Origin: CAZPBC01 sp964584775
Lineage (GTDB): Bacteria > Chlamydiota > Chlamydiia > Chlamydiales > SLFE01
NCBI GenBank assembly: GCA_964584775.1
Contig: CAZPBC010000032.1
Location: 1-23,284, forward strand
Reading direction: 5' to 3'
Length of the DNA stretch: 23,284 nucleotides
Below the pieces are notes generated by a model that saw only the letters and a program-made list of their open reading frames with translations, made no database searches and was not told where the DNA came from. Made by a program: the position numbers and the translations under genes. Position 1 is the stretch's first letter; the number at the start of each line of letters is the position of its first letter. Shown one piece after another: positions 1 to 7,714 of this stretch.

Positions 1-3
1 ACC

Positions 4-22
4 TAACCTAGATCTTTCATGA
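4..22. repeat. Probable single end of the TA-flanked inverted-repeat family
   Basis: A TA at 4-5 is followed by a 17-base segment (6-22) matching the repeat arm at 14378-14394 at 14 of 17 positions. The similarity seems to continue inside: the copy at 14378 has CGTGAAAATGGG and this one CACGAAAATGAGG at about 30-42. No convincing opposite end is seen before infA; a weak candidate lies near 50-62. This could be a decayed copy or one end of a longer element. The stretch 1-108 otherwise holds only a short CCCCTGAAGGGG palindrome near 79-90 and no coding region. Confidence 0.4.
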
Positions 23-108
23 AAGCCCCACGAAAATGAGGTAAAGTGTCTGAAATGATTCCATCCGTCCAGATCCCTCCCCTGAAGGGGCAGACCTAAA
101 AGTAAAAA

Positions 109-327
109 TTACTTTTGACGGTAAACGATTCTTGCTTTGGATAGATCGTAAGGAGAGAGCTCGCAGGTCACCTTGTCACCTACCAGAACGCGGATGTTTC
201 GGATCCGCATCTTTCCACAGAGATGGGCGATGACTTCCATGCCGTTTTCGAGTTTCACGCGGAAGTTCATATTGGGAAGAAGCTCTTCCACAAGCCCGTC
301 AAGTTTGATTGTGTCTTCTTTTGCCAT
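109..327 (-). CDS. infA: Translation initiation factor IF-1
   Basis: Encodes a 72-residue protein, the usual length for IF-1. IF-1 is a single OB-fold factor that binds the 30S A site and works with IF-2 and IF-3 in translation initiation. The N-terminus MAKEDTIKLDG, the central FRVKLENGMEVIAHLCGKMR and the C-terminal GDKVTCELSPYDLSKARIVYR follow the bacterial family closely end to end. It is transcribed leftwards, divergently from sufE, with 66 bp between the two start codons. In Chlamydia infA neighbours tRNA and tuf genes, but nothing of that kind can be read in the 108 bases downstream here. Identification is secure. Confidence 0.97.
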   Translation of the reverse strand: MAKEDTIKLDGLVEELLPNMNFRVKLENGMEVIAHLCGKMRIRNIRVLVGDKVTCELSPYDLSKARIVYRQK

Positions 328-358
328 AAAGTAACCAAAAATTTACCAATTTCTTCGA

Positions 359-387
359 TTGATGTCAAGAAAGCTGTTTGTTATCAT
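359..387 (+). promoter_or_regulatory. Candidate sigma-70-type promoter for sufE, nearly leaderless
   Basis: TTGATG (359-364) and TATCAT (382-387) are separated by exactly 17 bases. The sufE ATG begins 7 bases after the last base of the -10 box, about where transcription would start. No Shine-Dalgarno sequence precedes this ATG. The arrangement therefore suggests a leaderless or near-leaderless message. It rests on motif match only. Confidence 0.4.
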
Positions 388-393
388 AGACAT

Positions 394-816
394 ATGGATT
401 GCTCACAAAAACAACAAGAGCTCATTAAACTCTTTGAGAAGGCGAACTCTCCCCAAGAGAAGTATGAGTTGATTATCTCGATGGGGAAGAAACTCTCCTC
501 TCTTGAAGGTGCAGACCTCTCTGAGGAGACGCGCGTCCAGGGCTGCCAGAGCCTGATGCACCTTAAAACAGAGCTAACCGAGAAAAAAACTTTAAAATTC
601 GAAGTGTCTTCCGATGCACTCATCTCAAAGGGGCTCGCTGCGCTGCTAATTTATGTCTATGAGGGTGAGACGCCAGAGACCCTACTTCAAGTTCCTCCCT
701 CTTTTGCGGAAAAAATCGCCTTAGGTGAAAGCCTCACACCCACTCGGGTGAATGGATTCTATCAAATCCACCTCAAAATGAAGCAAGATGCGATCCAGAG
801 ACTAATCAATTCATAA
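394..816 (+). CDS. sufE: SufE-type cysteine desulfurase sulfur acceptor
   Basis: A 140-residue protein of SufE length (about 138 in E. coli). SufE accepts persulfide sulfur from the cysteine desulfurase SufS, stimulates it, and passes the sulfur to the SufBCD scaffold for iron-sulfur cluster assembly in the cytosol. The acceptor cysteine is Cys51 in the motif RVQGCQS, the same residue number as in E. coli. ATG 394 is chosen because similarity to SufE starts there; the longer reading frame from 223 only runs antisense to infA. There is no visible Shine-Dalgarno, and a -10-like box sits just upstream. The 3' end overlaps the convergent permease gene by 6 bp. A stand-alone CsdE-like role cannot be excluded. 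Confidence 0.88.
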   Translation: MDCSQKQQELIKLFEKANSPQEKYELIISMGKKLSSLEGADLSEETRVQGCQSLMHLKTELTEKKTLKFEVSSDALISKGLAALLIYVYEGETPETLLQVPPSFAEKIALGESLTPTRVNGFYQIHLKMKQDAIQRLINS

Positions 817-2049
817 CACATTTTGCGCTGAGACATCGAAGATCGACGAAATCAACCCAAGATGTTTACAAAGCTCGAGAGAAAGAGAGGTCACAAAATA
901 GGCCATGACAAGCGCTAGGACGACTTTTCCCCCTCTGAAAACCTGATTTTCTTCCTTTTTACGGTAAAAACGCCCGACAATGAGCATCAATACAGGGATG
1001 ATCCCATTCAGAATTGTATCTCCAAACCCTCCTGTTGCATCGAGTGCAAGTAGGAAAATCTTTTCAAAATAAATAGCAGAGAAGAGGGTCGGGATGATCA
1101 CCAGCCCACCCAAAGTGAGCTTTCCCCACCCTTTTTTAGAAAGGTGGAGACCGTCAGCAAGAAAGTCCACCAGTCCAAGAGCAATCCCTAAAAAGGAAGT
1201 CACGATCCCAAAGAAGGCAAAAAATTCTGCAACTGTACTCACCCAGATATCGCCGGACGCAATTTTGATATACTTGATCGCGGAATCTCCATTTTGAACA
1301 GCGGCAATCAGTCCATTCTCCCCTTCAGCTGGAACAATTCCAAGCACCAAGAACTGCCAGACGAGATAAACGATGAAGGTGAGTGTCGTTCCGCCGGCGA
1401 TCGCCCACCTCAGGCTTTTCGGATCACGGTCCAGATAGGGTGTCAAACTCGGCACCATCGTCTGAAAAGAGAAGGCCGTGAGCATCAGGGGGATTCCATA
1501 AATCGCATAGGTCCAGTGTGCATAACTGAGATGCTCCATTTTGACATGAGGAAAACCCACAAATGTCATCAAAATATAGGAGAGAATCAGCCCAAAAAAG
1601 AGAATGGAGTTGATGCGCCCCACAATCGTGGCTCCGAGGTCGACAATGACCCCAAAAATGAAGATAAAGAGCACAGCTCCGAGAGCCTCGGTCATCCCAT
1701 ATGAAAAGAGCGACTCACTGACACGTGAGAAAAAGGCGCCTCCCTCAGCGGTATAGGCAATCAAGGAGCCATAAGCAATAAAGAGATAGAGGAGCCAGGA
1801 GACTGTTTTTCCCCCTTGACCTAGAAGATCTTCAGATAGAGAGCTGACGTGCGCTCCATCGGCATACCAAAGGCTCACCTCAGCAAGGATCAACCCAGTC
1901 GCTGTCATTGCTAAGTAAGCAATCAACATCATGACAAGTGAGGGCAAAAAGCCACTCATTCCTGTAGAGACAGGAAGAGCGATCATTCCCCCACCAATAC
2001 AGGTTCCTGCAACGAGGAACATAGCAGGTAAAAGATTTTTTTTATTCAC
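811..2049 (-). CDS. tyrP: TyrP-type aromatic amino acid permease (HAAAP family)
   Basis: A 412-residue, very hydrophobic protein with about 11 predicted membrane segments. The N-terminal signature LVAGTCIGGGMIALPVSTG is that of the hydroxy/aromatic amino acid permease family (TyrP, Mtr, TnaB), which imports Tyr or Trp with protons across the inner membrane. Chlamydiae commonly carry tyrP copies, since they scavenge aromatic amino acids from the host. The start is a GTG (2047-2049) with AAGGA about 9 bases upstream. It lies downstream of fabI on the same strand, and the roughly 70-bp gap between them is almost entirely one short inverted-repeat element. Tyr versus Trp specificity cannot be read from sequence. 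Confidence 0.88.
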   Translation of the reverse strand: MNKKNLLPAMFLVAGTCIGGGMIALPVSTGMSGFLPSLVMMLIAYLAMTATGLILAEVSLWYADGAHVSSLSEDLLGQGGKTVSWLLYLFIAYGSLIAYTAEGGAFFSRVSESLFSYGMTEALGAVLFIFIFGVIVDLGATIVGRINSILFFGLILSYILMTFVGFPHVKMEHLSYAHWTYAIYGIPLMLTAFSFQTMVPSLTPYLDRDPKSLRWAIAGGTTLTFIVYLVWQFLVLGIVPAEGENGLIAAVQNGDSAIKYIKIASGDIWVSTVAEFFAFFGIVTSFLGIALGLVDFLADGLHLSKKGWGKLTLGGLVIIPTLFSAIYFEKIFLLALDATGGFGDTILNGIIPVLMLIVGRFYRKKEENQVFRGGKVVLALVMAYFVTSLSLELCKHLGLISSIFDVSAQNVL

Positions 2050-2062
2050 GGGAACTTGTCCT

Positions 2063-2124
2063 TATACTGAATACTTCATGACAATTTGAGCAGATTTGCA
2101 GGTGTGCATGAAATACTCAGGTTA
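2063..2124. repeat. 58-bp TA-flanked inverted-repeat element (MITE-like)
   Basis: The left arm at 2065-2081 and right arm at 2106-2122 each match the family arm (GCCTGGATATTTCATGA or its complement) at 13 of 17 positions. TA dinucleotides flank both ends (2063-2064 and 2123-2124). The element fills the gap between the tyrP start and the fabI stop. Its right TA lies inside the fabI TAA stop codon (complement of 2122-2124). It would form a hairpin in the fabI-tyrP transcript. There is no U-run, so a terminator is not indicated. Confidence 0.6.
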
Positions 2125-3036
2125 TATCGGTTGTAATTCGGATTCTTGTAATTCAGGGTGGCTCGGAGCCACTCCCATGGCGTTGATGCCATTGTCGACG
2201 TGCAGGACTTCGCCTGTAATAGCCGAGGCAAGAGGACTTAACAAAAACGCCGCAGATGCTCCCACCTCGTCCGCTGTCAACTCTTTCTGAAGTGGAGAGT
2301 TAGACTCTGAGTAGGAGATCATTTTGTCAATGAAGCCAATCGCCTTGGCCGCCCGGCTTCCGAGCGCCCCTGCTGAAATGGCGTTGATCCGAATGCCATA
2401 CTCTCTACCAGCTTCCCATGCGAGGTTACGGGTATCCCCTTCTAGCGCTGCCTTAGCACCTGCAAGGCCTCCACCATATCCAGGAATCACCTTCTCCGCT
2501 GCAAAGTAAGAGAGAGTGAGCATGGAGCCCCCTCGCTTCATGAGTGGCCCAAAGTGACGGACAAGAGAGACGAACGAGTAAGTCGAAGCAGAAACTGCAG
2601 AAAGGTACCCTCCACGGCTTGTTTCAAGCAGGGGTTTAGAAGCCTCTGGAGCATTCGCAAGGGAATGGACCACCATATCGATGGTACCGTAATCTTGACG
2701 CACCTGCTCTGCAACCTCTTGAATGGTGTAACCTGAAAGACCTTTGTAGCGCTTGTTTTCTAGAATCTCCACAGGAACCTCTTCTGGAGAATCAAAGGCA
2801 GCATCCAGAGGATAGATCTTCTCAATTTCCATCTCCCCGCGAGAGGTTTGCTGAGACTCCTTGAACTTACCCATTTCAAGTCCCTTTTTGAAAATGGAGA
2901 GAACGGGCGGCCATGTACCGACAATGACAGTTGCACCCGCTGCGTAGAGGGCCCTTGCAATGGCCCAGCCGTAGCCTTTATCGTCTGCAACACCGGCGAT
3001 GAATACCACTTTTCCTTTCAGATCGATCTGTAACAT
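2122..3036 (-). CDS. fabI: Enoyl-[acyl-carrier-protein] reductase (NADH), FabI
   Basis: A 304-residue short-chain dehydrogenase-fold enzyme that reduces the trans-2 double bond of enoyl-ACP in the last step of each type II fatty acid elongation cycle. The nucleotide-binding start is GKVVFIAGVADDKGYGWAIA. The catalytic region has Tyr177 (SYFAAE), Tyr187 and Lys195. The spacing Tyr-x7-Lys, and the long insertion around residues 60-105, are those of plant-plastid and chlamydial ENRs rather than the Tyr-x6-Lys of E. coli. HVDNGINAMG closes the fold. ATG 3036 is preceded by AAGGGGAT. A TATAAT -10 box lies at 3063-3068 (minus strand) with no good -35. The stop codon abuts a repeat element and tyrP follows. 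Confidence 0.95.
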   Translation of the reverse strand: MLQIDLKGKVVFIAGVADDKGYGWAIARALYAAGATVIVGTWPPVLSIFKKGLEMGKFKESQQTSRGEMEIEKIYPLDAAFDSPEEVPVEILENKRYKGLSGYTIQEVAEQVRQDYGTIDMVVHSLANAPEASKPLLETSRGGYLSAVSASTYSFVSLVRHFGPLMKRGGSMLTLSYFAAEKVIPGYGGGLAGAKAALEGDTRNLAWEAGREYGIRINAISAGALGSRAAKAIGFIDKMISYSESNSPLQKELTADEVGASAAFLLSPLASAITGEVLHVDNGINAMGVAPSHPELQESELQPI

Positions 3037-3164
3037 AAAAATCCCCTTCTATTAAGGCAGCTATTATAGAGCATAAACAACATTTTTGTTCAGACATTCC
3101 TGCAGTTTTTATGGAAAGGTTTCGAGAAGTTTTTAGCGACAAAAGTTGAATCTGATGAAAATCC

Positions 3165-3194
3165 TTGCGAAAATATGGCAAAACACACTATTTT
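3165..3194 (+). promoter_or_regulatory. Candidate promoter of the tRNA-Val/tRNA-Asp unit
   Basis: TTGCGA (3165-3170) and TATTTT (3189-3194) are separated by 18 bases. They sit about 33 bases before the first base of tRNA-Val. No terminator is visible between the tRNAs and the YitT gene, so the transcript may continue into yitT-queG. Motif match only. Confidence 0.35.
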
Positions 3195-3227
3195 TTTCCC
3201 CGAGACAGCATTAAGCATCAAGCTTAA

Positions 3228-3300
3228 GGGCGTATAGCTCAGTTGGTAGAGCACCTGCCTTACAAGCAGGCGGTCATAGGTTCGAATCCTCTTGCGCCCA
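3228..3300 (+). tRNA. tRNA-Val (anticodon TAC)
   Basis: 73 bases that fold as a full cloverleaf. The acceptor stem is GGGCGTA with TGCGCCC, with discriminator A at 3300. The D arm has AGCTCAGTTGGTAGAGC, the anticodon stem is CCTGC/GCAGG around loop CTTACAA (anticodon TAC), and the T arm has GGTTCGAATCC. CCA is not encoded. CTTAAGG at 3223-3229 is the exact complement of CCTTAAG at 3303-3309, so the precursor stem can extend beyond the mature ends. Confidence 0.96.
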
Positions 3301-3327
3301 AGCCTTAAGTTAAAAATGCTTTTACAT

Positions 3328-3401
3328 GCGGGAGTAGTTCAATTGGTTAGAATACCGGCCTGTCACGCCGGGGGTTGCGGGTTCAAGTCCCGTCTCTCGC
3401 G
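3328..3401 (+). tRNA. tRNA-Asp (anticodon GTC)
   Basis: 74 bases that fold as a cloverleaf. The acceptor stem GCGGGAG pairs with CTCTCGC with one G-U, and the discriminator is G at 3401. The anticodon stem CCGGC/GCCGG encloses CTGTCAC, giving anticodon GTC. The T loop is TTCAAGT. CCA is not encoded. It lies 27 bases after tRNA-Val and is probably co-transcribed with it. Confidence 0.96.
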
Positions 3402-3448
3402 TCTCTTTCATAAACCCTTCCAGAAAAGAGTCGAACCTAGGACGTAGC

Positions 3449-4384
3449 ATGACCCCAGACAAGGTCAAAAAGAAATCCATTCTGAGTTCCATCTTTCTTT
3501 ACTTCTGGATGATCATAGGAGCTTTTTTAGCTGCCTTTGCGATTGAGGTCATCTTCATTCCTAACAATTTGATTGATGGCGGCATTGTTGGTGTCTCCAT
3601 GATTATTGGAAAAATCATTGGAAAACAGTGGATTCCCCTCCTTCTCCTCATTTTGAATCTCCCCTTCCTCTACATCGCCATGAGGTCCATCGGTAAAACC
3701 TTCCTCATCCATATGTTGGTCGCGGTGCTGCTTTTTGCAGGATTCATGGTCTTTATTGCCAATGTCCTCCATTTAGAGTTCCACGGCGAAAGCCTCGAAT
3801 TTGTCGTCGTAGGAGGCGTGATGCTAGGAATCGGACTCGGTCTCATCATCCGTTCTGGAGGATGCCTCGATGGAACAGAGATCATGGGTATCATCATCAA
3901 CCGTCGAACAGGAATCACTGTGGGACAAGATGTCATGATCGCCAACGTCTTTGTCTTCGCCGCTACGGGAATTGTCTACCAAAACTGGCACCCTCCTGTG
4001 CTCTCTTTCATCACCTATCTAATTGTTTATCGAGTGATGGACTCCACGATCGTGGGACTTGAAGAGACAAAATCCGTGATCATCATCTCACGTAAATCCA
4101 AGAAAATCTCAGCTAGCATCATCCGTGAACTCGGACTGGGACTAACTGTGATGTATGGCCGAGGTGGCTTCTCGGGTGTAGAGCAAGAGATCCTCTACGT
4201 CATCGTTGAGCGTCTTCAACTCCACGACCTCAAAGAGCTCATCTTTAGAGAAGACCCCCGCGCCTTCATTGCGATCGAAAACCTCCACGAAGTGGCAAAT
4301 GGAATGCATAACACCAAAGGCTACTTCCCCCGCATGGAAAAAGCGGTCTCTAAATTCTTCTCTAAACCGACTGCAAATGCCTAA
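3449..4384 (+). CDS. YitT/DUF161-family membrane protein with DUF2179-like C-terminus
   Basis: A 311-residue protein with about five or six hydrophobic segments in residues 12-205, then a soluble C-terminal domain (about 207-285). The glycine motifs NNLIDGGIVGVS (39-50) and RSGGCLDGTEIMG (135-147) and the C-terminal YGRGGFSG...LYVIVERLQLHDL are the pattern of the YitT family, whose transport or sensing role is not established. AGGA at 3439-3442 supports ATG 3449. Its last codons overlap the queG start by 8 bases, so translation of the two is likely coupled. The partnership with queG gives no obvious functional clue. The family call is firm, the function unknown. Confidence 0.85.
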   Translation: MTPDKVKKKSILSSIFLYFWMIIGAFLAAFAIEVIFIPNNLIDGGIVGVSMIIGKIIGKQWIPLLLLILNLPFLYIAMRSIGKTFLIHMLVAVLLFAGFMVFIANVLHLEFHGESLEFVVVGGVMLGIGLGLIIRSGGCLDGTEIMGIIINRRTGITVGQDVMIANVFVFAATGIVYQNWHPPVLSFITYLIVYRVMDSTIVGLEETKSVIIISRKSKKISASIIRELGLGLTVMYGRGGFSGVEQEILYVIVERLQLHDLKELIFREDPRAFIAIENLHEVANGMHNTKGYFPRMEKAVSKFFSKPTANA

Positions 4385-5312
4385 TGAAACACTGATCCGT
4401 GATATACGTCTAGCCGCTAAAGAGCTGGGCTATGACGATGTCGGCATCACCAAACCCACCCTTCCTCAAGCTGATAAAGACGCCTTAAAAGAGTGGCTCA
4501 AGAAGAACCATCACGCAGGGATGAAGTGGATGGAGCGCCCCGTGCGCTTAGATCCGAAAGAGCTCCTCCCCGGTGCAAAGACAGCCATCCTTTTCATCTC
4601 CTATTACAGACAAGAAGAGGTCCCCTTCACTGAAAAAAAAGGAGTGGTCGCCTCTTATGCAAGAGGGCGTGACTACCACAATGTCCACAAACGACGCCTC
4701 AAACAATTTATCCGCTGGTTCGAAGAGAAAGTGGGCGAAGAGGACTGTTGCCGTCCTTTTTCTGATGCCTCTCCAATCATGGAACGCGCCCTCGCCGTTC
4801 AAGCAGGACTCGGCTGGTTTGGAAAAAACAATCTCCTAATCCACCGTCGTCTAGGGACCTTCACTCTTCTCTCGGGGATCCTCACAACAGTTGAAGTAGA
4901 GGGCACAAAAGTCGTTGAAGAGCGTCGCCCTCGCTGTGGGACGTGTACGAAATGCATCGACCACTGCCCGACAGGTGCACTCTCTCCCTACGAGCTAGAC
5001 AGCAGCCGTTGCCTCTCCTATCACCTGATTGAGTCCAAAGAGCCGATTCCTCAAGAGATCGCTGCAAAAAATCCAGGCTATCTATTTGGATGTGACATCT
5101 GCCAAGACGTTTGTCCTCACAATGTCAGAAAAGAGCCGACAGACTCTAAAGACTTTTCCCCTGAAAATGGAATTGGGGCCCTCCTCGATCTCAATCAGCT
5201 CAATGAAATCGAAGAGGACCCCGAGAAGTTATATGTCACTCCGTTGAAACGAAGGAAAGCAAAAGGACTTTCTTACAACTGGAAAACCCTTTGGAACGAG
5301 TCCGCTCCTTAA
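4377..5312 (+). CDS. queG: Epoxyqueuosine reductase QueG
   Basis: A 311-residue, cytosolic cobalamin-dependent enzyme that reduces epoxyqueuosine to queuosine in tRNAs with GUN anticodons, the last step of queuosine synthesis. Asp130 in SDASPIMERALAVQAGLGW corresponds to the catalytic Asp of the family. Two 4Fe-4S clusters are laid out as Cys187, 190, 193, 197 (RCGTCTKCIDHCP) and Cys239, 242, 246 (GCDICQDVCP), with Cys212 between them. A longer reading frame exists upstream, but ATG 4377 is chosen because QueG similarity begins at its residues and the upstream part lies inside yitT. Nearby tRNA-Asp (GTC) belongs to the class of Q-modified tRNAs. No other queuosine genes are in the window. Confidence 0.94.
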   Translation: MPNETLIRDIRLAAKELGYDDVGITKPTLPQADKDALKEWLKKNHHAGMKWMERPVRLDPKELLPGAKTAILFISYYRQEEVPFTEKKGVVASYARGRDYHNVHKRRLKQFIRWFEEKVGEEDCCRPFSDASPIMERALAVQAGLGWFGKNNLLIHRRLGTFTLLSGILTTVEVEGTKVVEERRPRCGTCTKCIDHCPTGALSPYELDSSRCLSYHLIESKEPIPQEIAAKNPGYLFGCDICQDVCPHNVRKEPTDSKDFSPENGIGALLDLNQLNEIEEDPEKLYVTPLKRRKAKGLSYNWKTLWNESAP

Positions 5313-5313
5313 C

Positions 5314-5371
5314 AGTGAAAAATCATAGAATCCTTTTTTAAAGGAGTGATAAAGACGATTTTTTTTTCACT
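5314..5371. terminator. Possible bidirectional terminator between queG and the 761-aa gene
   Basis: AGTGAAAAATC (5314-5324) can pair with the T-rich GATTTTTTTTTCACT (5357-5371). Inside is a second hairpin, TCCTTT/AAAGGA (5331-5345). A run of nine T follows at 5359-5367. The region separates two convergent genes, as expected for a terminator. The stem is A/T-rich, so strength is uncertain. Confidence 0.35.
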
Positions 5372-5419
5372 AGTCCACAAATTCACGCAAACTCTCTTTA
5401 TCGAGTAAGAAGTTTCAAG

Positions 5420-7705
5420 TTAGGCGCAAAAATCGATCGCTTGGCTAGGAACCTCTTCAAAATGGACTCCATTCGGAGAACCCGCATTAATTCCCAAGTT
5501 TCCTTCTTGAGCTGCTTCACGTATCCTATCAATGACTTCAGGTCGATTGAGCCACTCAAGTGCTGACAACATCCGCTGTCTTCTAGAACTGATGATCGCC
5601 TGCTTTTTTGTGAAGATCGCAGGAGCGTAGGTCGCTTTTTGCAGCCTCCTTCGACTTGCAGGATCCGTCCCTTTACCTTGCATGATCTGCGCAAGCTTTA
5701 GAGTGAGGCAGTTGAGCTTTGCTGCTCTATCAATGGCATCTTTACAGGTGACATTCAGCATTGTGGCACCCGTTTTAGCAGCAAGACGTGGAATGAGCAT
5801 CGCATAAGTGATTTCCAAAAAGTCTTGGCGCTCTTGCAAAGTGAGCGTTTCTCGACCTTCAAAAACGAGTTGATGCACTTGATTCATCACTTCATCAAGC
5901 ATGGATTCATCTTTCAAGCCCTCAGGGAAATAGAAGCCTGTTTTGTTCGATTCGCCCAGCATTTCTGCTCTAAACTGCTTGATGAATTCTCTTGAAGGCT
6001 TGTCTCCCTCACCTAACGGTTCTTTATAAAATTTCGTATCCTGAGCAAACACCACGAAGGTGAAGGTCGATGGAAACTCTTCCTGAAGAGCCTTGATCGC
6101 TTCGGTACGCTTTGTCTCATCCCCTACCTTTCCCAAATCCTTAGGTCGATGGCTTTGCAGACTCACGTAAAGGTGTCCTTCCCCCTTCTTCTGAGCTTCT
6201 GCGAGATAGGCTCTAAACTCAGGAATCACTTCAGCAGGATAGATCACACCCTCTCTTGTCGGCGTCCCCATTCTGAGCATTCTTCTCTTGACCGGTGTTC
6301 CTGCTTCATCGCACATATCCACATCAGCAAGAACATAGGGAACGTTCGACTGAGCATTAGGGTCAAAATTGATATTGATCGTTCCTTGAAGCTTTCCACG
6401 CTCGACAGCCAATCTGTCAGCACCCAGCACTGCTCTTGTATGCTGAATATCTTCCGCATCTCTTTCCTGGATGAAGTGTTCCAGAGGAGTCGAATCCTCA
6501 CTGAGCTGACGCCCTGTCTTCAACCAAAGATCCACGACAGATTCCGAGAAGGTATACAGCTCGTTTTGTGAATAACGCACATAGGCAGCGGCACGAAAAA
6601 GTTTCCCACTCAATCCTGTGTTCGTCTCAAATTCAGGATGTTCTAGGGCATACCTCATCTGATAAAGCGCTTGATAGTAGTCATTTCTAGCTTGTGCTTT
6701 GTCCTTTGAGCCACGGATCAGACAGTTGAGATATTCAATCGCATACTGATCCACTGGACTCTTTCCATGAAGACTTTCAATAGCCGCTTTTTTAGTGACC
6801 AAATCACAGCGGAGCGTTTCTTCATCACAGCCGAGCGTTTCTTCTAAATGCTTCTTCTGCTCTTGAAGGCTCATGCAGTACTTCTGCATTTTCCACTCAT
6901 GATCTTGAGCCATGATCCAGCTTTGTAGCGATCTCAAGCAACAACAGACTCCAGTCGACAGGGCCTCTATCCACGTCGGCTGAACCACCTCTTGACAAGT
7001 CACGGTAAGACTTTCAACTTGGCTCTTCAGGTTAGACAATTTGAACAAGTCAGGCGCTTCCCACGACAACTCCCCTTGACGAATTTTACTTTCGAGCCGT
7101 TCAAAGTTATAGAGGACATTTCGAAGAGTCGTCTCCTCTTCATCCCTTTCTTCTTGGGTGTAGCGTGTGGGTTGAGAGGCAAAGTAATCCTTCCTTTCTG
7201 CAAAGCGGTGGAAAACCTCATCTAAGTAAGCACGAAGTTTACCGAGTTCGTTTTTCAACGGAGGCTGATCTTCAGGATTTGGAACCTCTTCGACTCCAAA
7301 GAGAGATCGGCTTATAGCCCCTCCACCCTCATCAATCCACTGCAAATCAGGCTGGTCCTTTTTTATTCGTTCAATTAAAGCATAGAGACGATCTCCAAAA
7401 TCCCCTTCAACGTCTGGTTTCGTTGCTACAAAATCACCATCCCTTGGTTCTTCAGCATCGACTTCAGAGGCTGGCTTCACAATGTTTCCAAAAACCATCT
7501 GCGCCACATTCCACGCCACCTCACTGACAAAAGCAAGTGGATCAAGATCAAGGGATGAAGTTTCAGCCTCTCTACGTGGAGAAGGCCTGTCTAGAGAAGA
7601 AATACGCCGACCTCTCAAATCCCCTTCTTTTGATGAGTCACTCTCACAGGGAACTCCCCTCCCCATCTCTGTAGGTTTGGTCCCTAAATCATCGAATCTA
7701 ATCAT
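5420..7705 (-). CDS. Unrecognised 761-aa protein with CX5R phosphatase-like motif; candidate effector
   Basis: I do not recognise the full-length protein. Residues 1-60 are polar and low-complexity (Ser/Arg/Glu), with no signal peptide. Residues 150-350 are mainly charged and helical, with a Cys cluster at 254-256. Near the C-terminus, NVTCKDAIDRAAKLN carries Cys654-x5-Arg660. The pattern C-K-x-x-x-D-R equals the active-site loop of bacterial SopB/IpgD and Legionella SidF-like phosphoinositide phosphatases (CKSGKDR, CKSAKDR), and it follows a hydrophobic stretch (637-653) as P-loops usually do. I infer a phosphatase-like domain in about residues 470-720. AGGAGAA precedes ATG 7705, overlapping the stop of the upstream gene 9 bp away, so the two form one operon. 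Secretion by a type III system is a guess from context. Confidence 0.6.
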   Translation of the reverse strand: MIRFDDLGTKPTEMGRGVPCESDSSKEGDLRGRRISSLDRPSPRREAETSSLDLDPLAFVSEVAWNVAQMVFGNIVKPASEVDAEEPRDGDFVATKPDVEGDFGDRLYALIERIKKDQPDLQWIDEGGGAISRSLFGVEEVPNPEDQPPLKNELGKLRAYLDEVFHRFAERKDYFASQPTRYTQEERDEEETTLRNVLYNFERLESKIRQGELSWEAPDLFKLSNLKSQVESLTVTCQEVVQPTWIEALSTGVCCCLRSLQSWIMAQDHEWKMQKYCMSLQEQKKHLEETLGCDEETLRCDLVTKKAAIESLHGKSPVDQYAIEYLNCLIRGSKDKAQARNDYYQALYQMRYALEHPEFETNTGLSGKLFRAAAYVRYSQNELYTFSESVVDLWLKTGRQLSEDSTPLEHFIQERDAEDIQHTRAVLGADRLAVERGKLQGTININFDPNAQSNVPYVLADVDMCDEAGTPVKRRMLRMGTPTREGVIYPAEVIPEFRAYLAEAQKKGEGHLYVSLQSHRPKDLGKVGDETKRTEAIKALQEEFPSTFTFVVFAQDTKFYKEPLGEGDKPSREFIKQFRAEMLGESNKTGFYFPEGLKDESMLDEVMNQVHQLVFEGRETLTLQERQDFLEITYAMLIPRLAAKTGATMLNVTCKDAIDRAAKLNCLTLKLAQIMQGKGTDPASRRRLQKATYAPAIFTKKQAIISSRRQRMLSALEWLNRPEVIDRIREAAQEGNLGINAGSPNGVHFEEVPSQAIDFCA

Positions 7706-7714
7706 TTATTTCTC

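Noticed and set aside
223..393. N-terminal extension of the sufE frame up to 223
   Set aside because: It runs antisense to infA, has no SufE similarity, and the family start fits ATG 394.
1294..1704. 136-residue plus-strand open frame
   Set aside because: Antisense to the tyrP-like permease, Asn/His/Glu-rich with no ribosome site; a shadow frame.
2065..2122. Inverted repeats read as Rho-independent terminators
   Set aside because: None of the repeat copies is followed by a T-run on either strand, and arms and TA flanks are shared between copies.
4206..4376. Longer start for queG inside yitT
   Set aside because: The added residues are Ser/Lys-rich, read out of frame within yitT, and do not resemble QueG.
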